DNA from: an uncultured Clostridia bacterium
Lineage (GTDB): Bacteria > Bacillota > Clostridia > TANB77 > CAG-508
Assembly (NCBI GenBank): GCA_934167135.1
Contig: CAKPKI010000078.1
Span: forward strand, 1-9,001
Length of the DNA: 9,001 bases
Direction: 5' to 3'
Below, in pieces: positions 1 through 6,346 of the stretch. The notes beneath the pieces are model-generated. The model was not told the DNA's origin, ran no database searches, and saw only the letters and a program-made list of their open reading frames with translations. The stretch's first letter is position 1; each line of letters begins with the position of its first letter. The translations under genes were made by a program, and so were the position numbers.

Positions 1-1
1 A

Positions 2-400
2 AATCATACTGATAAAGAAATTGTAGAAAAAATACCGAAAAAATTTATAGAATTTTTATTTGAAAATGCGGATAATGATTATAAACCTAATATAGATTTT
101 TACAATGAAAAATGGGAACAATTTGTTCAAGAAGATACACAAGCAATATTAGCGATGATATATAGAGATTATATTGTAAGTGAAGATGAAAAAATAAAAC
201 TTTTAAAAGAAGAAAAAGACGAAAAAATAAAACTTGAAAATGAATTAAGAGAAAAATATAATCCAGATAATATGTTTAAAAAGAAAAATAAAGAAGAAAA
301 CATACAAATAAATAATGTTCAATTAATTGAAATAAAAGAAACATCTTGGTTTAAAAGAGTGATAAATAAAATATTAAAATTTTTTGGAAGAAAGAAATAA
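2..400 (+). CDS. Hypothetical protein, 3' end only (5' end outside window)
   Basis: The frame is open from the window edge to a TAA stop, giving 132 residues of C-terminal sequence. The first in-frame ATG (155) has no ribosome binding site and the upstream codons read as ordinary protein, so the true start lies left of the window. The visible part has an Ile-Pro-Lys-Lys-Phe-Ile-rich segment, the stretch NIDF, then IYRDYIVS, then a highly charged Lys/Glu helix that may be coiled-coil. It ends in a basic amphipathic tail (SWFKRVINKILKFFGRKK) that could lie on a membrane surface. I have the impression that similar small proteins occur in AT-rich clostridial genomes, but I know of no assigned function and cannot search. 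It is followed directly by a strong hairpin terminator. It is probably cargo of the integrated element, because it lies on the inserted side of the murA junction. Confidence 0.75.
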   Translation, partial: NHTDKEIVEKIPKKFIEFLFENADNDYKPNIDFYNEKWEQFVQEDTQAILAMIYRDYIVSEDEKIKLLKEEKDEKIKLENELREKYNPDNMFKKKNKEENIQINNVQLIEIKETSWFKRVINKILKFFGRKK

Positions 401-412
401 TATTTATTGTTA

Positions 413-443
413 AATAAAAGGAGCAATTGTTGCTCCTTTTATT
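413..443 (+). terminator. Perfect 14-bp hairpin terminator after the truncated hypothetical gene
   Basis: AATAAAAGGAGCAA (413-426) pairs perfectly with TTGCTCCTTTTATT (430-443) across a 3-nt loop (TTG). It begins 13 bases after the stop codon at 400. The A-run on the left arm and T-run on the right arm mean it could work in both directions. It separates the truncated gene from the recombinase. Confidence 0.85.
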
Positions 444-468
444 CATGACTGATATACAGTTTTTTATG

Positions 469-487
469 GTACTTTGGTAATAAGTAC
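469..487. repeat. Short inverted repeat in the intergenic region
   Basis: GTACTT (469-474) and AAGTAC (482-487) form a 6-bp inverted repeat with a 7-nt spacer. It lies between the hairpin terminator and the recombinase. It could be a weak operator or chance in AT-rich DNA. No T-run follows, so it is not a terminator. Confidence 0.3.
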
Positions 488-512
488 AAACAATAGAATA
501 ATATAATTAAAA

Positions 513-668
513 ATGAACAATAAAGATACAAATATGGATAAAAAGGCAAAAGATAAATTACCATTTGCAGTTTTTATATGTCACAATTCAAATGTTGATA
601 AAAATGAGGATTATAAACAGGTATTCACCGATATTATTTCAGATAGGATAAAAGAAAAATACAAGTAA
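513..668 (+). CDS. Possible small hypothetical protein (51 aa)
   Basis: An ATG-to-TAA frame encodes 51 residues: a lysine/aspartate-rich start, a short hydrophobic stretch (LPFAVFIC, about residues 16-23) and a charged tail ending DRIKEKYK. Codon use looks like its neighbours. Against it, no Shine-Dalgarno sequence precedes either ATG (513 or 534), and the frame stays open further upstream to 453 without a better start. It may be a small element-encoded protein, such as an accessory protein upstream of the recombinase, or a chance frame. I do not recognise it. Confidence 0.3.
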   Translation: MNNKDTNMDKKAKDKLPFAVFICHNSNVDKNEDYKQVFTDIISDRIKEKYK

Positions 669-715
669 GAAAAATCTTAAAACTTTGGAACTTTTTTCAC
701 ATCCAATGCAACACT

Positions 716-744
716 TTGATACAACAGTAATTAAATATTATTAA
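716..744 (+). promoter_or_regulatory. Candidate sigma-A promoter for the recombinase
   Basis: TTGATA (716-721, five of six matches to TTGACA) is followed after 17 bp by TATTAA (739-744, four of six matches to TATAAT). It lies 24 bp upstream of the recombinase start codon, leaving a very short leader that still contains the ribosome binding site GGAGG (757-761). In DNA this AT-rich, a weak -10 match carries little weight, so this is only a candidate. Confidence 0.35.
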
Positions 745-767
745 TACATTATAAATGGAGGAATGCT

Positions 768-2414
768 ATGAAAAAATCTAACGAGGAAAAAAGAGTAGTA
801 ATCTATTGCAGAGAAAGTAGAGATGACTATGGAGAAAACTACGAGAGAATAGAAACACAAAGAGACTTGTTAGTTAAATACTGTAAAAGTCATGGATATA
901 CCAATATTGTGGATATTATAATGGATGATGACAAAAGTGGAACAGATTTTAGAAGATTTGATGATATTAGAGAAAGAGCAAAGAATAAAGAAATAGATGT
1001 AATTATATTCAAAAACTCTGCAAGACTTGGAAGAAACCAAAAAGAAGCACTTGATTTTGTAGAATACTTAGAAACACAGGCGATAGAAATAATATTTGAA
1101 GATGAGCAATATAATGAAGAAATGTTTGGGTTATATGCATGGTTCAATGAAAGAAGAGCAAGAGATGATAGCAAAAATATAAGAAGAAATTTAAGACACA
1201 AAATAGAAGAAGGAAATTTACTTGTTAAAGCAATATATGGATATAACAAAGATGGAAAGGCTTTAGTAATTAATGAAGAAACAGCACCAGTAGTACAAGA
1301 AATTTTTGAATTATACTCTAAGAGCTGGGGATATCAAAAAATAGCAACCTACTTAAATAAAAAAGAAATACTAACACCATCACAATCAAGAAACTTTGCA
1401 AATGCAAAACAAACGGCAAATTGGAAAGCACAACACATAGTAAGAATATTAGATGATAGAAGATATATTGGAGACTATGTTGGAGGGCATACAGAAAAAT
1501 TAAGCTTTAAATCAAAAAAAACGAGAGTAAAAGCACCAGAAGAATGGACTATAATAGAAAATCATCATGAACCAATTATAGATAAAGAATTATTTGAGAA
1601 AGTTCAAAAAATTAGAAAAAAAAGAAAAAAAGAAAGTGATAAAATAAATAATGGATTTAAGTTTGTAGATACAGAAAACAATCTATATTCAGGACTTTTA
1701 TATTGTGGAAGATGTGGTACTCCAATGTATAAAAGAAAAGGAAATACTGGTACAAGAAAAAGACCAGATAGTTATTTATGCAAAAAATATAGTAATGAAG
1801 GAGCAATAAAAAAAGATATAAGAAAAAATTACGGATGCAAACCGCACAGAATAAGGATAGAATATTTAGACAAAATAGTAAATACATATATAGATAATTT
1901 AATAAGTAATTCAGAATTTAGAAGTTTTGTAATGTACAATGTAAAAGCAATTACTACTAATGAAGTAACATTAGAAAAGGAGTTGGACAAATCGAAACAA
2001 ACATTAGAAAAGTTAGAAAAACAATTTAAACAAGTATATGAAGATAAGTTAAATGATTTAATTCCAGAATTTATTTATAAAGATAAAAAACAAGAACTAG
2101 AAAAGAAAATAAAATATGCAAGGGAAAAATTGCAAGAAGCGGAAAGCAAATTAAATAAACTAAATAAATTAGAAGATAAAGAAGATTTAATATTTAAAGC
2201 AATAAATGATATAAAACAAAATGGATTGACAAAAGAAGAATTATCAAGGCTATTTGATAAAATAGTAGTATTTGATAAAGGGGAAATTACAAAAGATATA
2301 TTACAAGAATACAATTTGACAGATGAAATGTATAGAGAGCTATATGAAAATGGAGGCTTAGCATTCCATTTAAAATTTATGTACCCACAAACTATCACAA
2401 ACAGGAGGATGTGA
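768..2414 (+). CDS. Large serine recombinase (site-specific integrase)
   Basis: This 548-residue protein catalyses strand exchange between attachment sites through a phosphoserine-DNA intermediate, and is the likely integrase/excisionase of the element. The N-terminal resolvase domain (about 9-145) has the RES motif with catalytic Ser17 preceded by Arg15, and the S-A-R-L-G-R motif (84-89) supplying the second arginine pair. A recombinase domain follows (about 150-290, including IYGYNKDGK and RRYIGDYVGG). Next is a zinc ribbon with Cys313, Cys316, Cys338 and Cys357, then a Lys/Glu-rich coiled coil (about 400-470) of the kind that controls synapsis in large serine integrases. Length and domain order fit the TndX/TnpX/phiC31 class. 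The start is supported by GGAGG 6 bases upstream. The last codons and the TGA stop are shared with murA DNA in another frame, placing the attachment site at the end of the gene. All key residues are present, so it is probably active. Confidence 0.95.
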   Translation: MKKSNEEKRVVIYCRESRDDYGENYERIETQRDLLVKYCKSHGYTNIVDIIMDDDKSGTDFRRFDDIRERAKNKEIDVIIFKNSARLGRNQKEALDFVEYLETQAIEIIFEDEQYNEEMFGLYAWFNERRARDDSKNIRRNLRHKIEEGNLLVKAIYGYNKDGKALVINEETAPVVQEIFELYSKSWGYQKIATYLNKKEILTPSQSRNFANAKQTANWKAQHIVRILDDRRYIGDYVGGHTEKLSFKSKKTRVKAPEEWTIIENHHEPIIDKELFEKVQKIRKKRKKESDKINNGFKFVDTENNLYSGLLYCGRCGTPMYKRKGNTGTRKRPDSYLCKKYSNEGAIKKDIRKNYGCKPHRIRIEYLDKIVNTYIDNLISNSEFRSFVMYNVKAITTNEVTLEKELDKSKQTLEKLEKQFKQVYEDKLNDLIPEFIYKDKKQELEKKIKYAREKLQEAESKLNKLNKLEDKEDLIFKAINDIKQNGLTKEELSRLFDKIVVFDKGEITKDILQEYNLTDEMYRELYENGGLAFHLKFMYPQTITNRRM

Positions 2415-2420
2415 GATTGG
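2390..2420. other. Right attachment site: recombinase/murA junction
   Basis: Left of about 2404 the DNA encodes only the recombinase C-terminus (ending QTITNRRM). From GGAGGATGTGAGATTGGT (2404-2421) it reads as murA in the +1 frame (GGCEIG). The codon before Gly-Gly in the murA frame is ACA (Thr), where MurA proteins normally have Pro (PGGC), so the crossover probably lies at or just after 2402-2404. The shared core may include CAGGAGG. The exact core cannot be fixed without the left junction or an empty site. Confidence 0.75.
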
Positions 2421-3315
2421 TTCAAGGCCAATAGATTTACATTTAAAAGGATTCGAAAAATTAGGAATAAATATAAAAGAGGAATATGGAGAAATAATTT
2501 GCAATGCAGAAAAAATAATAGGAAGTCAAATACACTTAGATTTTCCAAGTGTAGGAGCAACAGAAAATATAATATTAGCAGCATGTTTGGCAGAAGGAAC
2601 AACAATATTAACAAATGCAGCAAAAGAACCTGAAATAGAAGATATGGTAAAATTCCTAAATAAGGCTGGGGCAAAGATAAAAGGAGCTGGAACGGACAGA
2701 GTAGAAATAGTAGGAGTAAAGAAATTATCAGAAATAAGCTATAATATAATGCCAGATAGAATAGAAGCGGGAACATATTTAGTTGCAGGAGCTATAACTG
2801 GTGGAAATGTAAAAATAACTAATGTAAATCCTAGTCATATTGAACCAATTTTAGATAAACTAGAAGAAGCAAATTGCATACTAGAAGTTGGTAAAAATTG
2901 TGTTCAATTAAAAGCTACTAAAAGAATAAAAGCTATAGATATTAAAACAATGCCATATCCAGGATTTCCTACAGATATGCAATCAATATTTGGAGCATTA
3001 CTTTCAACGGCAAAAGGAACTTCAATAATAACTGAAAATATATTTGAAAATAGATTTAAGTATACTCAGGAACTTAATAGAATGGGAACCAAAATAAATA
3101 TAGAAGGAAGAACTGCTATAATAAAAGGAACAAAAAGAATACAGGGAACAAATGTTGTTGCTTCAGATTTAAGAGGTGGCGCTGCACTTGTAATAGAAGC
3201 GCTAGTGGCAAAGGGAATTACACAAATTGATAATATACATTACATATTAAGAGGATATGAAAATATGGAAGAAAAATTGAAAAAATTAGGAGCAAAAATT
3301 TTTGCAGAAAAATAA
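2404..3315 (+). pseudogene. murA: UDP-N-acetylglucosamine 1-carboxyvinyltransferase, 3' portion, split by element insertion
   Basis: MurA transfers enolpyruvate from PEP to UDP-GlcNAc, the first committed cytoplasmic step of peptidoglycan synthesis and the target of fosfomycin. This frame encodes 303 residues, against about 417-420 for a full enzyme; the missing ~112 match the part before the active-site loop. What remains starts at GGCEIGSRPID, containing the catalytic cysteine (Cys115 in E. coli) and the following conserved Arg. It then carries FPSVGATEN, EPEIEDM, GAGTDRVEI, MPDRIEAGTY, PGFPTDMQ (the Asp305 equivalent), FENRF, DLRGGAAL and LRGYE (the Arg397 equivalent). There is no frameshift or internal stop. 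No plausible start exists: the first TTG (2587) lies past the catalytic loop. The fragment alone cannot be a functional enzyme. It is not decayed, which suggests recent insertion or continued selection through excision. The 5' part should lie beyond the element's left end. Confidence 0.93.
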
Positions 3316-3347
3316 ATAAGGCACTTTAATTATAGGTGCCTTATTTT
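3314..3347 (+). terminator. Rho-independent terminator after murA
   Basis: AAATAAGGCAC (3314-3324) pairs with GTGCCTTATTT (3336-3346) around an 11-nt loop. The right arm runs into a short T-run. The hairpin overlaps the murA stop codon and separates murA from the ftsQ group, so ftsQ probably needs its own promoter. Confidence 0.8.
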
Positions 3348-3522
3348 AACATTTCATTAAAAGCTTATATTTCAAGCATTTGTATATATTAAGTTAAAAT
3401 AAACCATTAAACAGTAACAAAAAATGTAAAAAAATCAAAAAAACTATGGAAAAAAAAACATAAAAGTGATAAAATAAAAAAGCAAAAAATTGACTATAAA
3501 AAACAAAGGAAGTGATAAAAAT

Positions 3523-4317
3523 ATGATGCCAACAAAAGCCAGGCCACAAGGCAGAATAAATAAACAACGAGAAATAGAACAAAGAAAAAGAAGAAGAAGA
3601 AAAAGAACATTAATAACAACACTAATAATATTATTATTAGGGGGAGTAGGAACATATTTATTTTTATCACCAACATTTAAAATACAAACAATAGTAGTAA
3701 ATGGTAATAGTCAAATAAACAAAGAAAAAATAATGGAATTAGCAAACATAAAAGCAGGAGACAATATATTTTCAAAATCAGGTAAAGTAATAGAAGTAAG
3801 ATTAAAGCAGAATGGAGCAATAGAAGAAGCAAAAGTAAATAAATTATATCCAAGTAGGATAGAAATACAAATAAAAGAAAGAACCAAAAGATTTCAAATA
3901 AAAAAAGAAAGTGGAAAATACATATACATAGATGAACAAGGGTATATAATTGGGTGTTCAGATGAAAAATTAGAAATACCAACAATAATAGGAATGGATA
4001 TAGAAGAAAATCAAGTAGAAAACACAAAAAGACTCGAAGAAAAAGATTTAAACAAAATGGAAAACATATTACAAATCTATGAAGAATGTAAAAAAATTGA
4101 AATTGATGAAAAAATAACACAAATACAAGTTGAAGATGAATATATAATATATTTGGAAAATGAAAGCTTAACAATTAATTTAGGAAATGCAACAAATTTA
4201 AAAGACAGAATGTATTATGTAGAAGCATTACTAAAAGAAGAATCAGGAAACAAAGGAACAATATATGTAAATGGAAACATAAATAGTGATTTTAAACCAT
4301 ATTTCAGTCCGGAATAA
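3523..4317 (+). CDS. ftsQ: Cell division protein FtsQ/DivIB (POTRA-domain protein)
   Basis: FtsQ/DivIB is a single-pass membrane protein that joins FtsL and FtsB/DivIC in the divisome and helps control septal peptidoglycan synthesis. This 264-residue protein has a very basic cytoplasmic N-terminus (residues 21-28, RKRRRRKR), one transmembrane helix (about 30-48), then an extracellular POTRA domain (about 51-119) with the typical opening FKIQTIVVNGN and closing IEIQIKER. A beta-rich FtsQ domain follows (YIYIDEQGYIIG at 133-144, to about 255). I chose ATG 3523 because AGGAAG lies 10 bases upstream; an upstream in-frame TTG (3490) would place that ribosome binding site inside the gene. The short, poorly conserved C-terminus is normal for the family. 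About 200 bp of A-rich DNA separates it from the murA terminator. That gap holds TATATT- and TAAAAT-like sequences, but no convincing -35/-10 pair. Confidence 0.9.
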   Translation: MMPTKARPQGRINKQREIEQRKRRRRKRTLITTLIILLLGGVGTYLFLSPTFKIQTIVVNGNSQINKEKIMELANIKAGDNIFSKSGKVIEVRLKQNGAIEEAKVNKLYPSRIEIQIKERTKRFQIKKESGKYIYIDEQGYIIGCSDEKLEIPTIIGMDIEENQVENTKRLEEKDLNKMENILQIYEECKKIEIDEKITQIQVEDEYIIYLENESLTINLGNATNLKDRMYYVEALLKEESGNKGTIYVNGNINSDFKPYFSPE

Positions 4318-4340
4318 AATCGGAAAGGAGAAACTAACAT

Positions 4341-5069
4341 ATGAATAAAAAAATAATTTCTTTAATTTTAGGATGTATGTGTGCATTATTGGCATGTGGA
4401 ATAGCCATTCAAGTAAGAACTATAGAAGGAACTGGTTCTACAATGAGTACAAATGCCAAAGAAAATGAATTAAGGGATGCAGTATTAAAAGCTAAAGAAA
4501 AATATGATAGTTTATATGCAAATGTTGAAAATGCAGAAAGCAAATTAGAAGCAGAAAGAGCAAATGCAACTCAATACAATACTGAATTAACAGACTTAGA
4601 AGACGAAATAAAAAATGGAAACAAAATACTAGGATTATCAGAAGTAACAGGAAATGGACTAATAATAACAATAAATGATAATCAAGATATATCATTAAAC
4701 AGTTGGTTTGCAGACCCTAACCTATTACTAGTACATGATACAGATTTAATAAGTGTAGTAAATGAATTAAAAAATGCTGGAGCAGAGGCAATATCAATAA
4801 ATGAACAAAGACTAGTAACAACATCTGCAATAGAATGTGATGGAAATATAATAAAAGTAAATGGCGAAAAAGTAGGAGCACCATTTACAATAAAAGCAAT
4901 AGGATTACCAGAAGTATTAATTAATGTAAATAGGTTTGGAGGCTATCTAGACAATTTAAGAGAAAACAGATATTTAAAAGTATCAGTTGAAAAAATGACA
5001 GACAAAAAAACAATTACAATCCCAAAATATACAGGAGTAATGAAATTTCAATACGCACAAAGCAAATAG
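4341..5069 (+). CDS. DUF881 family membrane coiled-coil protein (first copy)
   Basis: This 242-residue protein has one N-terminal membrane segment (about 5-23), an extracytoplasmic coiled coil (about 42-93) and a C-terminal DUF881 domain (about 103-235). The domain shows the family features GNGLIITINDN, the LVHDTDL...VVNELKNAGAEAISIN segment, and the IKVNGEKVGAPFTIKAIG segment. The gene follows ftsQ by 23 bp with ribosome binding site AAAGGAG (4324-4330). It corresponds in position and family to the ylxW/ylxX pair between divIB and sbp in Bacillus subtilis. The biochemical function of the family is unknown to me; its constant position suggests a role linked to division or the cell envelope. 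It is clearly homologous to the next gene. Confidence 0.88.
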   Translation: MNKKIISLILGCMCALLACGIAIQVRTIEGTGSTMSTNAKENELRDAVLKAKEKYDSLYANVENAESKLEAERANATQYNTELTDLEDEIKNGNKILGLSEVTGNGLIITINDNQDISLNSWFADPNLLLVHDTDLISVVNELKNAGAEAISINEQRLVTTSAIECDGNIIKVNGEKVGAPFTIKAIGLPEVLINVNRFGGYLDNLRENRYLKVSVEKMTDKKTITIPKYTGVMKFQYAQSK

Positions 5070-5093
5070 TAATAGCTGAAAGGAAGGAGAGCA

Positions 5094-5819
5094 ATGAAAA
5101 TAAAATTAAGTAAAGAAAAAGTTGTAATGTCAATAACTATTGGAATAGCATGTTTTGCTTTAATGCTTGTAATGTTTATGCAATTTAAAGTAGTCAATCA
5201 AACAGACATAACTGCAATAGAAACAATGAAAGAATCAGAGCTTAGGTTAGAACTAAAAAATTGGAATGAAAAATATGATGAGCTAAATGGAAGATATGAA
5301 GAACTATTATCAAAAATAGAAGAATATAAAAACGAAAAAGAATCAGATGCAAAAACATATCAATTACTTGAAACAGAATTAGAACAGTTAAACGAATCAC
5401 TTGGAAAAACAGATGTAGAAGGTGAAGGAATAGTTATACAACTAACAGACAAAGGTGGAACAGAACTTTCAGATGATGTTCAAGTAGAAAACATCAGTTC
5501 AACACAATTATTAACAATAATAAACGAGTTATTTTCAGCAGGAGCAGAAGCAATATCATTAAATGGGCATAGAGTTACTGCTATGTCAGCCGTTTATGAA
5601 ATAGGAACAGAATTTTTAAAAATAAATGGAGATAAAATATCTTCACCATATATTATAAATGCAATTGGAAATGCCGACTATTTAAAAAGTGCAGTATCAG
5701 GAAAAGGTGGAGGAGTAGATCAATTAAAAGAACTAGGGCACGAAACAAGTGTTGATACAAATAAAAAAGTAAAAATAGACAAGTATGATAAAGAAATTAC
5801 AACAAAATATATGAATTAA
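5094..5819 (+). CDS. DUF881 family membrane coiled-coil protein (second copy)
   Basis: This 241-residue paralogue of the preceding gene has the same plan: a membrane segment (about 11-33), a strongly charged coiled coil (about 43-103) and a DUF881 domain (about 107-235). The domain includes GEGIVIQLTDKGG, INELFSAGAEAISLNGHRV and INGDKISSPYIINAIG. It starts 24 bp after the first copy behind a purine-rich AAGGAGAG-type ribosome binding site. Its stop codon overlaps the ribosome binding site of sbp, so the two are translated from one message. The shared architecture with diverged sequence points to an old duplication and perhaps a heteromeric complex; that is inference. Confidence 0.88.
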   Translation: MKIKLSKEKVVMSITIGIACFALMLVMFMQFKVVNQTDITAIETMKESELRLELKNWNEKYDELNGRYEELLSKIEEYKNEKESDAKTYQLLETELEQLNESLGKTDVEGEGIVIQLTDKGGTELSDDVQVENISSTQLLTIINELFSAGAEAISLNGHRVTAMSAVYEIGTEFLKINGDKISSPYIINAIGNADYLKSAVSGKGGGVDQLKELGHETSVDTNKKVKIDKYDKEITTKYMN

Positions 5820-5833
5820 GGAGGACAAATAAA

Positions 5834-6208
5834 ATGATTATAATAGCGATAGTTATTGGGTGTATAATTGGTGCTCTTATAGGAATTAATGCACCAATAA
5901 TACCATATACATATTCTACCTTTTTGGCAATAGCAGTAGTTGCTGCATTAGATTCAGTATTTGGTGGAATAACATCAGTATTAAAGAAAAATTTTGATTT
6001 GACAATTTTTATATCAGGTTTTTTCTGTAATAGTATACTTTCTATAGCATTAACATATTTAGGACAAAAATTAAACCTAGATATTTACTTAGCTGCATTA
6101 GTTGTATTTGTAGGAAGAATGTTTACAAATTTAACAATAATTAGAAGATATTATATAGAAAGATGGATGGAAAAAAAGCATAAAAAAAAGACAGAAATGG
6201 TAAAATAA
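5834..6208 (+). CDS. sbp: Small basic membrane protein Sbp (DUF1290)
   Basis: This 124-residue hydrophobic protein has about four predicted membrane segments (roughly 2-20, 27-50, 55-76 and 84-102) and a very basic cytoplasmic tail (ERWMEKKHKKK). Length, the opening repeat of small and hydrophobic residues, the YSTFLAIAVVAALDSVFGG segment and the VFVGRMFTNLTIIRRY segment fit the Sbp family found just upstream of ftsA in Firmicutes (121 residues in B. subtilis). The precise role is not established. The ribosome binding site AAGGAGGA overlaps the previous stop codon. The gene ends 138 bp before ftsA with no terminator, so read-through into ftsA is possible in addition to the promoter in that gap. 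Confidence 0.88.
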   Translation: MIIIAIVIGCIIGALIGINAPIIPYTYSTFLAIAVVAALDSVFGGITSVLKKNFDLTIFISGFFCNSILSIALTYLGQKLNLDIYLAALVVFVGRMFTNLTIIRRYYIERWMEKKHKKKTEMVK

Positions 6209-6211
6209 AAC

Positions 6212-6275
6212 ATTACAAAAATATTACAAATGTTGCATTAATATTACAAAAATATTTCAAAAATATTTCAAATTG
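6212..6275. repeat. 11-bp phased AT-rich repeats upstream of the ftsA promoter
   Basis: The motif ATTACAAAAAT/ATTTCAAAAAT recurs at 6212, 6223, 6243, 6254 and 6265 (steps of 11, 20, 11 and 11 bp), with one degenerate unit near 6234. The steps are close to one helical turn, so the A-runs face the same side of the DNA. This should bend the DNA or present an array of binding sites directly upstream of the -35 box, like an UP element or a cooperative regulator site. The role is inferred. Confidence 0.6.
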
Positions 6276-6277
6276 TA

Positions 6278-6293
6278 TTGACATTTTTGTCAA
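6278..6293. promoter_or_regulatory. Perfect palindrome over the ftsA -35 box (possible operator)
   Basis: TTGACA (6278-6283) and TGTCAA (6288-6293) form perfect 6-bp arms around TTTT. Because one arm is the -35 element itself, a dimeric repressor bound here would block RNA polymerase. No regulator can be named from the sequence. Confidence 0.45.
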
Positions 6294-6306
6294 AATGTAA
6301 TATATA
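6278..6306 (+). promoter_or_regulatory. Consensus sigma-A promoter of ftsA-ftsZ
   Basis: A perfect -35 box TTGACA (6278-6283) and a -10 box TATATA (6301-6306) are separated by exactly 17 bp. The start of transcription is predicted near 6312-6314, about 34 bp before the ftsA start codon. This is the best promoter match in the window. It would uncouple ftsA and ftsZ from the upstream group. Confidence 0.8.
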
Positions 6307-6334
6307 TAACACTAAGGAAAACACATAAATAAAT

Positions 6335-6340
6335 GGAGGA
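6335..6340 (+). promoter_or_regulatory. Ribosome binding site fixing the TTG start of ftsA
   Basis: GGAGGA lies 6 bases before TTG at 6347, and no in-frame ATG or GTG is nearby. The N-terminal sequence (AIGDIIIGIDIGTSK) begins as expected for FtsA only if this TTG is used. Confidence 0.85.
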
Positions 6341-6346
6341 ATTATC

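Larger units (their letters stand above)
1..2408. mobile_element. Right-hand part of an integrated serine-recombinase element inserted in murA
   Basis: Seen: chromosomal murA coding sequence begins abruptly at about 2404, within the codons for its catalytic loop, and no 5' murA sequence lies between 1 and 2403. A complete large serine recombinase gene reads toward and into this junction, the usual place for the integrase of such elements next to its attachment site. Inference: everything left of the junction is inserted DNA whose other end, together with the first ~112 codons of murA, lies upstream of the window. The visible cargo is one truncated unknown gene and perhaps one small ORF. No conjugation, replication, phage structural or resistance genes are visible, so the element class (integrative conjugative or mobilisable element, prophage, or small island) cannot be decided. 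The end coordinate is approximate because the crossover dinucleotide cannot be read from a single junction. Confidence 0.8.

Noticed and set aside
2403..2416. Programmed +1 frameshift at AGG AGG ATG TGA fusing the recombinase to MurA
   Set aside because: The Shine-Dalgarno-like AGGAGG before TGA recalls the prfB site, but its spacing is wrong, ATG is a poor slip codon and the GGAGG is explained by the murA Gly-Gly codons. A fusion would still lack the MurA N-terminal part.
2075..2776. Long reverse-strand open frames, including this one across the murA junction and another at 7993-8778
   Set aside because: They are antisense to clear genes, have no ribosome binding sites and encode Leu/Phe/Ser-rich sequence expected from reversed AT-rich codons.
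2416..3315. Translation restart in murA at ATT 2416 or TTG 2587
   Set aside because: AGGAGG lies 7 bases before ATT 2416, but this is forced by conserved codons, and either product would lack the catalytic cysteine and the N-terminal domain.
3490..3522. TTG start or TTGACT -35 box at 3490 for ftsQ
   Set aside because: A TTG start would put the evident ribosome binding site inside the gene. As a -35 box, the matching -10 would fall within 10 bases of the ATG and leave no room for a leader.
4341..4400. Lipoprotein signal (LLAC) in the first DUF881 protein
   Set aside because: The residue at -2 is Leu, not a small residue, and the sibling protein has a plain membrane anchor with no such cysteine context.
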